A DNA stretch of 64,000 nt from M3007 sp031425155 (GCA_031425155.1 JANPIV010000048.1:124001-188000); one strand, 5' to 3'; shown: positions 25,289-34,379, counted from the first letter of the stretch. The notes: a model not told the origin generated them from the sequence alone. Program-made: numbers and translations.

Positions 25289-27721
25289 ATGAACGCAAAA
25301 ACACACATAACGGCCCTCGGGCTGCTGGTATTCCTATGTACCTACTTTACAACTGTTTATAGTCAGACGCAGATCAACGGTACGGTCGCTGACGTAACAG
25401 GTAAGCCTTTGCAGGCTGCTTCGATACTTTTGCTGAATGCTGCCGATTCGGTGCTGGTTAAGGGACAACTTAGTGGAGAAAGTGGCAACTATATGTTCGA
25501 AAACATCCCATTCGGCACTTACCGAGTAGGTTTCAGTATGCTGGGTTATGCCTACCAACTTTCCGATTCCTTTACGGTAAACGAGCAGTTGCCTAAAAAA
25601 CACATGGCTCCAGTCCTGTTACAAGAAGATGCGGCCCAGTTAAAAACCGTGGACATCGTGGCTAAAAAACCTCTATTTGAGCAACGCGTAGATCGCTTAG
25701 TTGTCAATGTGGCTAATAGTATAACTAATGTGGGCGGTACGGCACTGGATGTATTACAACGCTCGCCGGGAATTCTATTAAGTCGTCAGACTAATGCACT
25801 CTCTATGTCGGGCAAATCCGGGGTAATTATTATGATCAATAGCAAGATCAGCCGGATGCCGCCCGAAGCAGTCATCCAGATGCTGGAAGGCATGAATGCC
25901 TCTAATATAGAACGCATTGAATTGATCCATACGCCGCCCGCCAACTTTGATGCCGAAGGCAATGCCGGCATAATTAATATTGTCCTGAAAAAAACAGCCG
26001 ATGATGGCCTGAATGGCGGCTATTCTCTCAATGCGGGTTATGGTAAAAGAGAAAAATACGGGGCAGGACTGAATATGAATTACCGTAAACATAAAGTCAA
26101 CCTGTTTGGTAGTTACGACTATCGTTTCAACCACAATCCACAGGTATTTACGAATTACCGGGCCCTACGCTCTACCACCGGCGATTATCTGGAAACCGAT
26201 GGTTTTAGTGATCGCAGCCCCGATCTGGCTACGCAAAATGGTCGCTTGGGGGCAGATTTTCAAATATCGCCTAAAACCGTAATTGGCGTATTAGGCACTT
26301 ATTTCGACCGTTACTGGGACATGGATGCGGTGAATAACATTGATTATTCTACCAATAATGTGCTCGATCATCGCGTAAAAATGTCCACCAAAGAGATCAA
26401 TCGCTGGCACTCCTGGACGGGTAACGTAAACCTCAATCACCAGTTTACCAAAGATAAAACCCTGAATATGGACGTGGACTATGTGTATTATAAAATCCAC
26501 AATCCAAGCGATTATTTTATTCAGGATGTAAGCCCGGAAGGCAATTTGAATCAGGAAACCGATAAGAGAATCAGTAAAGAAACGCCCATTAATATTGTCG
26601 TCGCCAAAGCAGATTGTAACCAGAATTTTGGCAAGAATATTCAGTTTGAAACCGGCCTGAAAGGGGCCATGTCGCGCTTTGATAATGACGTACGTGTAGA
26701 AGATCGTTTACAGGAAAACTGGGTGGTGGATCCCGCGCTGACTTCCCGTTTTCAATTGAAAGAAGACATTGCGGCGGCCTATACTTCGTTCAGTATCAAG
26801 GCCAATGAAAAGACGGACATCAAATTGGGCCTGCGTTATGAATACACAACCACCAATCTCGGCTCCGCAGAACAGCCCAATGTAGTGGATCGTCAATACA
26901 GCAGTTGGTTTCCCAGCGCATTTATTTCGCGTAAGATCACCGAAGATCAGAGCGTGAATTTCTCTTATAGCCGGCGCATTTTCCGGCCCGGTTTTACGCA
27001 GTTGGCGCCTTATCTGATCTTCTATGATCCCACGACTATTGAAGGCGGCAACCCTGCCCTACAACCCGTCTTCGCCGATGCACTACGCACGAGTTACCGC
27101 TATAAAACCTGGCAAATCACGGTGGAATATAATTTCCAGAATCCATCTATTTATTATTTGCCCATTATCAATGCGGCGACTAATACACAATTCAACCAAC
27201 CAGTAAATAACGGTAAAACGCACACTGCTTATGCCGAATTAAATGTGCCTTTACATCCGGTATCCTGGTGGGAGATGCAGAACAGTCTTTTTCTGGTGTA
27301 TCAACAAAATAATCTGCAATATGAACGCACCGCCCTCCGTACCACCGGCCGTTTTAGTGGCATAAATACTACCCAGACTTTCACCTTGCCCAGGCGGTTT
27401 TCTATTGAAGTATTTGGTCGTTATATTACCCCCGGTTATGATGGTATATCCCGCTGGAAAGCCTTCGGCGAATTCAATATTGGTCTGCAAAAGAAAATCG
27501 GGACTAACGGCAGTCTGAGCCTCAATGCCAGCGATATTTTGGTTTCCTCTAATTTTGTCAGTACCGCTCACCAGCCCGATCTCAATCTGAACGTCACCAG
27601 TGGCTATAAACAGGCCGAACGCGTGTTTATGCTGACCTGGACCAGTAAATTTGGTAATAAGAAACTAAAAGATGCCCGGCAGCGGGACGGCGGGGCGGGG
27701 GAAGAGCGGAGGAGGTTGTAA
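25289..27721 (+). CDS. TonB-dependent-receptor-like outer-membrane beta-barrel protein
   Basis: Outer-membrane protein of 810 residues. A signal peptide (to about residue 25) is followed by a carboxypeptidase-regulatory-like domain (QINGTVADVTGKPLQAASILLL). A plug-like region follows (VNVANSITNVGGTALDVLQRSPGILLS, IERIELIHTPPANFDAEGNAGIINIVLKK). The barrel belongs to the outer-membrane beta-barrel family common in Bacteroidota. It lies just downstream of blaI/blaR1 on the same strand, an arrangement suggesting it could be a target of that regulatory pair. No operator-like palindrome is visible directly before it, so read-through past the 25131 hairpin would be needed. Confidence 0.88.
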   Translation: MNAKTHITALGLLVFLCTYFTTVYSQTQINGTVADVTGKPLQAASILLLNAADSVLVKGQLSGESGNYMFENIPFGTYRVGFSMLGYAYQLSDSFTVNEQLPKKHMAPVLLQEDAAQLKTVDIVAKKPLFEQRVDRLVVNVANSITNVGGTALDVLQRSPGILLSRQTNALSMSGKSGVIIMINSKISRMPPEAVIQMLEGMNASNIERIELIHTPPANFDAEGNAGIINIVLKKTADDGLNGGYSLNAGYGKREKYGAGLNMNYRKHKVNLFGSYDYRFNHNPQVFTNYRALRSTTGDYLETDGFSDRSPDLATQNGRLGADFQISPKTVIGVLGTYFDRYWDMDAVNNIDYSTNNVLDHRVKMSTKEINRWHSWTGNVNLNHQFTKDKTLNMDVDYVYYKIHNPSDYFIQDVSPEGNLNQETDKRISKETPINIVVAKADCNQNFGKNIQFETGLKGAMSRFDNDVRVEDRLQENWVVDPALTSRFQLKEDIAAAYTSFSIKANEKTDIKLGLRYEYTTTNLGSAEQPNVVDRQYSSWFPSAFISRKITEDQSVNFSYSRRIFRPGFTQLAPYLIFYDPTTIEGGNPALQPVFADALRTSYRYKTWQITVEYNFQNPSIYYLPIINAATNTQFNQPVNNGKTHTAYAELNVPLHPVSWWEMQNSLFLVYQQNNLQYERTALRTTGRFSGINTTQTFTLPRRFSIEVFGRYITPGYDGISRWKAFGEFNIGLQKKIGTNGSLSLNASDILVSSNFVSTAHQPDLNLNVTSGYKQAERVFMLTWTSKFGNKKLKDARQRDGGAGEERRRL

Positions 27722-27735
27722 ACAAATATTCTGCC

Positions 27736-27966
27736 TCATGCCGGTTGTTTTCTGACCGAAAAAATGGTTCGATCCAAACGATGCTGACCATGATGAGGTA
27801 GGTCATAAGCTGCGCAAATTAAATACCAGGCAGCAGATAAACGCTCCGCCGCAGACTGGCTCAACCACCACGAACGCTGGTGTGTGGACTCTGCATAAGT
27901 CTGAATACGGAAAGCAGTACGGTCTAAACGAAAGGCAGCGGATGGCGTGGAATCAGGTGGTTGCAT
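27736..27966 (-). CDS. Conserved small hypothetical protein
   Basis: Seventy-six residues. The central part FRLDRTAFRIQTYAE...WWLSQSAAERLSAAWYLICAAY...LDRTIFSVRK looks like a small helical protein family seen in Bacteroidota, with paired RLDRT motifs at both ends of the domain. No function is known to me. It converges with the barrel gene (27721) and is followed on the upstream side by the esterase gene's hairpin. A real gene is supported by the amino-acid pattern and the ATG at 27966. Confidence 0.55.
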   Translation of the reverse strand: MQPPDSTPSAAFRLDRTAFRIQTYAESTHQRSWWLSQSAAERLSAAWYLICAAYDLPHHGQHRLDRTIFSVRKQPA

Positions 27967-28026
27967 GTTAGTTGTCAGTCTTTGCCAAAACTTTTAGAGC
28001 GACAAAAATAATGGTTTTTAAAGTAA

Positions 28027-28059
28027 AGTGGTCGTCTCACTTCAAGTGAGACGACCACT
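28027..28059 (-). terminator. Perfect hairpin after the esterase gene
   Basis: Sixteen-base perfect arms AGTGGTCGTCTCACTT and AAGTGAGACGACCACT around a single C, 9 bases after the esterase stop. Read leftward it is followed by an A/T-rich tract. It shares its outer ends (AGTGGT/ACCACT) with hairpins at 43288 and 53899. Confidence 0.75.
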
Positions 28060-28068
28060 AATTCGATT

Positions 28069-28803
28069 TCAATTATGAAACAACCAGGCGTGCATTTCCG
28101 GGTATTCGCTGCTCCACATGCTTTCGCAATGATCGCCGCATTCGCGCAGATTGACCAGCAGCCGATCGCCGCCAAAGCCTGATTGCTGCAAATAACCAGC
28201 GATCTGCTGTACGTGCTCGCCCATTTCTTCGCTTTCCGTCTGGCTGCCAGCCACATAAAAGCGGCTTTTGTAACCTTCGTGCCCTGCGGCTAAATGCAAT
28301 ACTTCTGGGTTGAACCAGACCGCTGGCGACAATACGCCTACGCGTCCGAATACCTCTCCGTATTGCAACCCGGCATACAGTGCCAGCAATCCGCCCATCG
28401 AACTACCCGCGATGCCCGTGGATTCCGGGTCGGGGCGCGTGCGGTACTCTGCTTCGACAAACGGCTTGATGTAGGTAATTAAATCCTGTAAAAAAGCATC
28501 TCCTTCTCCGCCACCTTCCTCCTTGCGCAGGGGAGCATATTCGTCGAGGCGCGCCTCCTCACCATTGTCTATGCCCACGACGATGGCTTGGAGTTCCGGC
28601 GGCATTTGGGCGACCGTTTCCGGGATATCCCAGGATTGTCCACCGACAGCCAGATCGGCATCGAACAGGTTTTGCCCGTCGAGGGCATAAAGTACTGGAT
28701 AGTGATAGTCGTTGGTGTGGTCGTAAGTGGGGGGTAACAGGATGCGGATGGTGCGTTCGCGTTGCAGGCGGGGCAGGGTCAATTGATGAGTATGGAGGGA
28801 CAC
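28069..28803 (-). CDS. Alpha/beta-hydrolase, putative esterase (esterase D/enterochelin-esterase-like)
   Basis: Protein of 244 residues in the PF00756-type esterase family. HYPVLYALDGQNLFD is the strand-oxyanion region, and the nucleophile serine is in GIAGSSMGGLLALYAGL. The catalytic His is likely in the C-terminal GDHCESMWSS segment. No signal peptide is present, so it acts in the cytoplasm. Members cleave S-formylglutathione, siderophore esters or other carboxyl esters; the substrate here cannot be told. It stands alone with its own terminator. Confidence 0.85.
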   Translation of the reverse strand: MSLHTHQLTLPRLQRERTIRILLPPTYDHTNDYHYPVLYALDGQNLFDADLAVGGQSWDIPETVAQMPPELQAIVVGIDNGEEARLDEYAPLRKEEGGGEGDAFLQDLITYIKPFVEAEYRTRPDPESTGIAGSSMGGLLALYAGLQYGEVFGRVGVLSPAVWFNPEVLHLAAGHEGYKSRFYVAGSQTESEEMGEHVQQIAGYLQQSGFGGDRLLVNLRECGDHCESMWSSEYPEMHAWLFHN

Positions 28804-28890
28804 GTTTGTAGCGTTTTTTGGTTCAAAAATTATGAACGCTGTGGTAAGGAAAGAAACGTGCCGGGGTGGGAGTGGGGAAGGAATTGCCCA

Positions 28891-29937
28891 TTATTTACTT
28901 AATGAATTCATCCACCACTTTTCCACAACATCACCAAAATTAGGGGATTTCATTCCCTCTATTACCTGTTGTCCAGTAACTAGAATAATAATAACGTCAC
29001 TTTGAGATGATCTTAACAATTCTTGGTCAATTGTCTTTGCAAAGCCATTCCATGATACCAAAAAGCCAATTTTAGCCCTTCCATATCTATTCGCTAGTTT
29101 TTCTTTAAATACAACAAATTCATCTTTACCACATTTAGAACTCCAATTTTTACATTCAATTAATACTAGGGATGATTCCTTATTCCAAATTGATTCAGAA
29201 CTTTTATTCAAAATTAGTATATCTATCTCTTCCGTTGCGGTTCGCACTCTCTCTCTGACATCAAATCCAGGGATAGATTGAAAAAGCCTACTAATAAGTT
29301 CTTCAAGGAATTGGCCTTTTTTATTTGAATCGCTCTCATTTATAATCCTATTAAGCAGTTCATTATTATCCAACAGGTTAGAAACAGAATACTGAGATGA
29401 AAACTTTAAATGAAAATCGCCTACAATGTTCTGTAATTCAAATACAGTGGCTCTACACCACTCATCTATTTCTTTTCCTATTGCAAAAACTTCAAACAGT
29501 GAAGCAGATTTTTCTATTGATGGCGTAAAAGAGAAACAAATTGAATTTTCATTCGATTTTACTATTGATAAATCCCTAAGGTTGCTATCGTTTTCTTTTT
29601 TCCATTCTACAACTCTTTTTATAAGGTCAATATGATAAATAGGTGAGAGTGGCAAAGTCCATTCTTCTGGTTTGAAATTATACCAAATAAATATTGTTAT
29701 ATCATCAGATTCTTTTTGCAAAGATCCACAAAACTGATAAACTTGTCTTTTATTAGCATCACTAACAATGGCTATTTCTCTGCTTGAAGAAGGCAATTCC
29801 TCGATTAAAATAGAGTGTGCTTCCTCTACTGAAAACATTACAGGATACATATTTGGGTCAACATTCACGATCTCATCATCTTTGTAATGACGTTTCCATC
29901 TTTCATATCTTTCTGTTATCAATTCTTTCATTTTCAA
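28891..29937 (-). CDS. Stand-alone PD-(D/E)XK nuclease-like protein, AT-rich
   Basis: Protein of 348 residues. The C-terminal third has a restriction-endonuclease-like core: Glu212/213 in QFLEELISRLF, Asp239 in TEEIDILIL, and Glu261-x-Lys263 in LVLIECKNW, the Mrr/type IV-style pattern. The N-terminal 190 residues match nothing I recognise and may bind a ligand or DNA. No methyltransferase or helicase gene is beside it. Its AT content is well above that of both neighbours, a sign of horizontal transfer. A role in degrading modified or foreign DNA is plausible; a repair nuclease is the alternative. Confidence 0.7.
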   Translation of the reverse strand: MKMKELITERYERWKRHYKDDEIVNVDPNMYPVMFSVEEAHSILIEELPSSSREIAIVSDANKRQVYQFCGSLQKESDDITIFIWYNFKPEEWTLPLSPIYHIDLIKRVVEWKKENDSNLRDLSIVKSNENSICFSFTPSIEKSASLFEVFAIGKEIDEWCRATVFELQNIVGDFHLKFSSQYSVSNLLDNNELLNRIINESDSNKKGQFLEELISRLFQSIPGFDVRERVRTATEEIDILILNKSSESIWNKESSLVLIECKNWSSKCGKDEFVVFKEKLANRYGRAKIGFLVSWNGFAKTIDQELLRSSQSDVIIILVTGQQVIEGMKSPNFGDVVEKWWMNSLSK

Positions 29938-30004
29938 TTTTTAACTGGAATTAATTTATGTTAGGCAACCTCAAAGATATTGTTTTTACCTCTAAATAAT
30001 GTTG

Positions 30005-31375
30005 CTACTTCCCTCCCCCCACCATCTCATGCCCAAAAAACCTGCGCATAAACAAGCCCGCCTGTACCACCAACGCCACCAGATAACCCATCCAAATCCC
30101 GGCCGCCTGCCAGCCCTGATACACCGCCAGCCAATAACCCAGCGGCAGACCGATCACCCAGAAGGCCACCAAAGAAATGACCGATGGGGCCAGCACATCA
30201 TTGAGCGCACGTAACAAAGAAATACTGGTCGCCTGCGCCGCATCGGCCAATTGGAACAGGCCCGCAAAAAGCAGCAAACCCGTGGCAATACTGATCACTT
30301 CCGGGTCGCTGATGTACAGCGTCACCATCGTGCGGGGCAGGAATAAAAAGACCGCCGTGGGCACCAGCATAATCAACATACCGAGCAGCATAGTGCTTAC
30401 GCCCGCCAGCCAGATGCGGATGCGGCTTTGGTAGGCCAGGGCCTGACCAATACGGATCATGCCCGCCGTGGAAACGCCCATAATAGTCACATAAGTAGCA
30501 GATACTAAGTTGATGGCGATCTGGTGCGCCGCCTGCTGCGTCTTGCTGATCTGGCCAATAATGATCGTCCCGGCGGCAAAAGCCCCGAATTCGACCATGA
30601 TTTGCAGAGCCGAAGGCAGGCCGTAGCGGATGAACGATTTGGTCTGTATCCACACCTCCAACCATATAATCTGCGCCACGCGGAAGTAGTGCAATTCGCG
30701 TTTGCGGAGCAGTATGCCAACCAGAATCAGGCACATCACTCCGTGCGAAATGCCGGTATTCATGGCGATGGCATTGATGCCCAACCGGGGCAAACCAAAA
30801 CGGCCAAACACGAATAACCAGTTGAGCGTAACATCCAGGGCCAGGCCGAAAAAGGAGACCAGCATGGTCAGCCGCACGTACTCGAAAGCATCCAGATAAT
30901 TGATCAGCAGAGCAAACAAAATCAGGACCGGCATACTGAAAATAATAATATGCAGATAACTAACTGCCAGTCTGGAGACCTCCGGGTCTTGCTTTAATAC
31001 GTAGAAATACTGGGTGCCAATCCACAAAAGAGTACAACAGACGATGACCAGAAATACGCCCATGACCAAGCCCGCTGTGAGCAGCGTACGCACCCGTGGG
31101 CCATCGCGCAATTCGTGCGCTTCGGCCACCGGCGTGGGTATCATCCGAATACTGCCCCACACCAGCAGCATAGACATCACGAAAATCACCCCGGCCACCC
31201 CGGAAGCCGCCAGTGCGGTCTCGCCCAAATGCCCGGCCATCACGGTACCGACCACACCCATGAGCATACTGCTGAGTTCGCCCAGCATGAGGGGCAGGGC
31301 GAGGCCAAAAGTGGCGGCTATTTCGGCACGGAGGACGCGGCCACGCCAGAGGCGGTCTAGAAGGTTAGGGCGCAT
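30005..31375 (-). CDS. MATE family multidrug/cation antiporter
   Basis: Polytopic inner-membrane protein of 456 residues with about 12 hydrophobic segments in two homologous halves, the NorM-type MATE layout. Diagnostic stretches are FGLALPLMLGELSSMLMGVVGTVMAGHLG near the N-terminus and GLPSALQIMVEFGAFAAGTIIIGQIS at the start of the second half. It exports drugs or organic cations in exchange for sodium or protons. I start at the ATG at 31375 (MRPNLLDRLW), which places the first helix about 20 residues in. It is a single-gene unit. Confidence 0.93.
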   Translation of the reverse strand: MRPNLLDRLWRGRVLRAEIAATFGLALPLMLGELSSMLMGVVGTVMAGHLGETALAASGVAGVIFVMSMLLVWGSIRMIPTPVAEAHELRDGPRVRTLLTAGLVMGVFLVIVCCTLLWIGTQYFYVLKQDPEVSRLAVSYLHIIIFSMPVLILFALLINYLDAFEYVRLTMLVSFFGLALDVTLNWLFVFGRFGLPRLGINAIAMNTGISHGVMCLILVGILLRKRELHYFRVAQIIWLEVWIQTKSFIRYGLPSALQIMVEFGAFAAGTIIIGQISKTQQAAHQIAINLVSATYVTIMGVSTAGMIRIGQALAYQSRIRIWLAGVSTMLLGMLIMLVPTAVFLFLPRTMVTLYISDPEVISIATGLLLFAGLFQLADAAQATSISLLRALNDVLAPSVISLVAFWVIGLPLGYWLAVYQGWQAAGIWMGYLVALVVQAGLFMRRFFGHEMVGGGK

Positions 31376-31498
31376 AAATAAATAAGCAATAGGCAAGGAG
31401 CAAAATAGCAAATGGGGCGCAGTGGCATCCCGATTTTATCAAAATAGCAAAGGTGCAACTTCAACAGAGTTATTAGAAAGACAATATTTTTTAAACAC

Positions 31499-31554
31499 AA
31501 AAGGCACAAAAGGAACACATAAGCGCGTCATATAAATTTTATTTTGTGCCTTTT
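31499..31554. repeat. Inverted repeat between divergent genes
   Basis: Perfect 13-base arms AAAAGGCACAAAA (31499-31511) and TTTTGTGCCTTTT (31542-31554) with a 30-base loop, in the region between the leftward MATE gene and the rightward hydrolase gene. It may be a dispersed palindrome or part of the divergent control region. Confidence 0.6.
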
Positions 31555-31655
31555 ACGTTTCTCTTAATTTGTAACATTAATCAGGCGTTGAATAGTTGCA
31601 TTCGGGCAATAATTCCGATCTTCCGCCCCGCAAGTTTCATTAAAAAACGTTCGTC

Positions 31656-32525
31656 ATGCGTGTCCTTTTTCAAATTCCGGTTTTTCTGGTCTGCTTCATG
31701 CCCGGTTTTGCGCTGGCGCAAACGGAGCCGCAACAAATCCACTTATGGCCCAATGGTGCGCCCGGATTTGAGAATCGCCGCGACGAACCCGAGCAGGCCA
31801 AGGACTGGTGGGTGCGCAACATTCACAACCCTTCGATCACCGTTTTTTTGCCGCCCAAGGAAAAAGCCACGGGCGCGGCGGTGCTGGTCTGTCCGGGCGG
31901 CGGGCACCGCAATCTGGTGTACAATTCGGAAGGGCGCGACGCGGCACTCTACCTGAATAGTATCGGCGTGGCGGCTTTTGTGCTCAAATATCGGCTCTTT
32001 CGCGAAGAAGGGTCGCCTTATACGCTGGAAAAGGACGTGCGGCTGGATGCTTACCGCGCCATGCGCCTGATCCGTAGTCGGGCCACAGAATGGGCCGTGG
32101 ATACCAACCGGCTGGGTATTATGGGTTTTTCCGCAGGCGGCGAAGTGGTCGCGCTGGTGGCCTATACTTCCGGGAAAGGCGACGCGAAAGCGGCTGACCC
32201 GGTGGATCGGCTGGATGGCAGACCCAATTTTCAAATCCTGGTCTATCCCGGTCCGCTGGGTGTGCCGGCGACCTTGCCTGCTGATGCGCCACCCGCATTT
32301 ATGGTGGTGGCCATTGATGACGAATGTTGTGCGAGTCCGATCCTCCAACTTTTGCAATTGTATCATGCGGCGCATATTCCCGCCGAAGTGCATATTTATG
32401 CGCAGGGAGCCCATGCGTTTAATATGGGCCAACGCTCTAAATTGACGACCTTAAAAGGTTGGCCGCAACGTTTGGCTGATTGGCTGGATGATAGTCATCT
32501 GCTGGTGCCGCTGGAGAAGAAATAA
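31656..32525 (+). CDS. Secreted alpha/beta-hydrolase (acetyl-xylan-esterase/BD-FAE-like)
   Basis: Exported protein of 289 residues with signal peptide MRVLFQIPVFLVCFMPGFALAQ. VLVCPGGGHRNLVYNSEG is the oxyanion-hole region typical of carbohydrate esterases. The nucleophile serine lies in GIMGFSAGGEVVAL, with an Asp in VVAIDDE and a His in GAHAFNMG completing the triad. Likely removes acetyl or feruloyl groups from plant polysaccharides; this is inferred from family resemblance. Not in an obvious operon. Confidence 0.87.
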   Translation: MRVLFQIPVFLVCFMPGFALAQTEPQQIHLWPNGAPGFENRRDEPEQAKDWWVRNIHNPSITVFLPPKEKATGAAVLVCPGGGHRNLVYNSEGRDAALYLNSIGVAAFVLKYRLFREEGSPYTLEKDVRLDAYRAMRLIRSRATEWAVDTNRLGIMGFSAGGEVVALVAYTSGKGDAKAADPVDRLDGRPNFQILVYPGPLGVPATLPADAPPAFMVVAIDDECCASPILQLLQLYHAAHIPAEVHIYAQGAHAFNMGQRSKLTTLKGWPQRLADWLDDSHLLVPLEKK

Positions 32526-32564
32526 AGACACTAATGAATCTGGCTATAAAGCCAGTAAATCTGC

Positions 32565-33146
32565 TTATTTCAGTACCTGCATCACATTTTCTACAACACC
32601 GAGCATAATCTCCCGCGTAGGGCGGGTACGGCCCATGACCCGCAATCCAGCAATAGAAGACTGCACAAAAAACGCCAGATATACCGCCGACTGCGGGTTT
32701 TTGATGTCACCAGTTTGCTGACCAATCGAAATCAATTCCGCGAGCATTTTTCGTATTTCACCAAAATTCTGGCATATCACCCGCCCTGCTGCAGGATCGT
32801 TGGGCAACATTTCGAGGGTGGTATTGGTAAAAAAGCAGCCTTTGCCAACAGTATCGGTCATTTCTTCTTCCACGATGGTGGTCAGAAACGCGCGGATCTG
32901 GTCGCGTGGAGAAAGGCCCAGACGGTTCAGCGCGGTCTGCTCCTGCTGCGATTTTTCTTTGTAAAAGGCCAGTGTTTTCAGATAAAGGGTGTGTTTATCG
33001 CCAAAAGTATCGTAAAGCGAGGCTCGGTTGATGCCCATGCCATCTACCAGGTCCTGCATGGAAGTCTGGTGATAGCCCTTGCGCCAAAAAATTTCAGTGG
33101 CACGTTCTATGGCCTGGGTTTCATCAAATGCTTTAGGTCGAGCCAT
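32565..33146 (-). CDS. TetR/AcrR family transcriptional repressor
   Basis: Regulator of 193 residues. The N-terminal HTH is clear (AIERATEIFWRKGYHQTSMQDLVDGMGINRASLYDTFGDKHTLY). The C-terminal half is a ligand-binding and dimerisation region with a single cysteine in GKGCFFTNTT. The ATG at 33146 (MARPKAFDE) is the family-typical start. It is downstream of an SDR gene on the same strand, and near-palindromes GAACGATTGTTC/GAACGATTATTC occur before both genes, so autoregulation and control of the SDR are likely. Confidence 0.92.
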   Translation of the reverse strand: MARPKAFDETQAIERATEIFWRKGYHQTSMQDLVDGMGINRASLYDTFGDKHTLYLKTLAFYKEKSQQEQTALNRLGLSPRDQIRAFLTTIVEEEMTDTVGKGCFFTNTTLEMLPNDPAAGRVICQNFGEIRKMLAELISIGQQTGDIKNPQSAVYLAFFVQSSIAGLRVMGRTRPTREIMLGVVENVMQVLK

Positions 33147-33189
33147 GTAATTAACTTTTCTACTCCCGATGTGCGCTATAGTCAATGTT

Positions 33190-33233
33190 AAACGGGCTGA
33201 AACGCGCACAAAAATACGCCTTTCAACCCGTTT
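33190..33233 (-). terminator. Hairpin between the SDR and TetR genes
   Basis: Arms AAACGGGCTGAAA (33190-33202) and TTTCAACCCGTTT (33221-33233) pair at 12 of 13 positions (the other is G-U) around an 18-base loop. Located after the SDR stop, it may weaken read-through into the tetR gene. No strong T-run follows. Confidence 0.5.
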
Positions 33234-33235
33234 TA

Positions 33236-33247
33236 GAACGATTATTC
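33236..33247. promoter_or_regulatory. TetR operator candidate before tetR
   Basis: GAACGATTATTC, one mismatch from the copy at 34107-34118. It sits about 90 bases upstream of the TetR start codon. Confidence 0.5.
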
Positions 33248-33255
33248 AGTAAATC

Positions 33256-33996
33256 TTACAGGGTTGCCATGCCGCCATCGACGATCAGTTCGGCCCCCAG
33301 CACAAACGACGAATCATCCGCAGCGAAAAACAGTGCCGCTTTGGCGATCTCTTCCGGTTGCCCGAAACGCCCTAACGGAATTTGTGCCTGGATGCCAGCG
33401 GCTATTTGCTGAACGGCTTCCTCGGGTAATCCCATTTTGCCAAAAAGCGGGGTTGCAACGGGCCCGGGACTGATCGCGTTCACACGAATGCGACGCGGCA
33501 GCAGCTCCTGCGACAGGTTACGGGCAAGGGTAAGCAGTGCAGCCTTGCTCGCAGCATAGGCACTGGCGCCAGCCATCCCGATATGGGCATTGATGGAGGT
33601 GTTCAGAATCACCGATGCGCCGTCATTGAGTAAAGGCAACAGACTTTGAATGGTGAAAAAAGCCCCCTTGAAATTGATGTCCATATTGGCATCAAAATCT
33701 GCTTCCGTCATCTGCTCGAAAGGCGCAAACAGGCCCACACCCGCGTTGATGAACAGTACGTCTATCGGACGACCCACCTGCCCGGCCAGCGTACGGAGTT
33801 GACTTATGTCATCCGCATTACTCACGAGGCTGCTGGCCTGAGGGCCAAGTTGACGGACTGCTTCCTGTAAGGCGGCGGCATTGCGCCCGGTGATGATGAC
33901 TTCTGCGCCCTCGGCAAGAAATAATTCGGCAGTAGCGTAGCCAATACCGCTGTTGCCGCCCGTGATGAGAGCGACTTTTCCTTGTAATTTGTTCAT
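33256..33996 (-). CDS. Short-chain dehydrogenase/reductase (SDR)
   Basis: Classical SDR of 246 residues. The cofactor motif TGGNSGIG is at residues 12-19, NAG in LFINAG, a catalytic serine in NTSINAH and Tyr-x-x-x-Lys in SAYAASKAAL. ISPGPVATPLF and the C-terminal ELIVDGGMATL are also typical. It is NAD(P)-dependent; the TGR pattern after strand 2 suggests NADP preference. The substrate is unknown. The gene is followed by tetR and preceded by two GAAC-n4-GTTC-type sites, so it is probably induced by the TetR ligand. Confidence 0.93.
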   Translation of the reverse strand: MNKLQGKVALITGGNSGIGYATAELFLAEGAEVIITGRNAAALQEAVRQLGPQASSLVSNADDISQLRTLAGQVGRPIDVLFINAGVGLFAPFEQMTEADFDANMDINFKGAFFTIQSLLPLLNDGASVILNTSINAHIGMAGASAYAASKAALLTLARNLSQELLPRRIRVNAISPGPVATPLFGKMGLPEEAVQQIAAGIQAQIPLGRFGQPEEIAKAALFFAADDSSFVLGAELIVDGGMATL

Positions 33997-34014
33997 TTTA
34001 AATGTTTTGTATTA

Positions 34015-34026
34015 GAATGATTGTTC
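34015..34026. promoter_or_regulatory. TetR operator candidate in the SDR leader
   Basis: GAATGATTGTTC, 18 bases before the SDR start codon; matches the 34107 site with one change. Confidence 0.5.
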
Positions 34027-34078
34027 CAAAATTGATGATAAAAAAATCACCTTCCGGGTGATATGTGGATTGAATGAG

Positions 34079-34087
34079 GCAAAGATA
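34079..34087 (-). promoter_or_regulatory. -7 promoter element for the SDR gene
   Basis: Read leftward, TATCTTTGC, a full match to the Bacteroidota -7 consensus TAnnTTTG. The 34107-34118 palindrome lies at about the expected -33 position. Confidence 0.55.
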
Positions 34088-34106
34088 TGGATAGGCCAAT
34101 ATTTTG

Positions 34107-34118
34107 GAACGATTGTTC
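34107..34118. promoter_or_regulatory. TetR operator candidate at the SDR promoter
   Basis: GAACGATTGTTC flanked by TTTT and AAAA on the two sides, about 20 bases upstream of the SDR -7 element, so a bound repressor would cover the promoter. Confidence 0.6.
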
Positions 34119-34340
34119 AAAAATTATTTTTTCCCGGCTATGTTCGCGGCTGCCTCGTAAATCCACTGCCAAGGATACGCCTTAATATTGGTCAATAATG
34201 GCGACCTGATACTGGCATTTTGCGAAGCATCAGGTTAATTCATGGCTGGCGGAAATATTGTTTTATGAATAAAGTGTTGACTATCAATTATTTATAGTGC
34301 GTTTGATATTTTTTTGAAAAATATTTTACATGTTTACAAC

Positions 34341-34361
34341 ATTGATGTAATAAACATCAAT
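34341..34361. promoter_or_regulatory. MarR-type operator candidate on the CMD-like gene promoter
   Basis: Perfect arms ATTGATGT and ACATCAAT with a 5-base spacer. They fill the space between a possible -33 TTG (34342) and the -7 TATCTTTG (34361-34368). Confidence 0.6.
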
Positions 34362-34368
34362 ATCTTTG
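34361..34368 (+). promoter_or_regulatory. -7 promoter element for the CMD-like gene
   Basis: TATCTTTG, full match to TAnnTTTG, 55 bases before the start codon and 19 bases downstream of a TTG. Confidence 0.6.
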
Positions 34369-34379
34369 CCCTGTCAACC

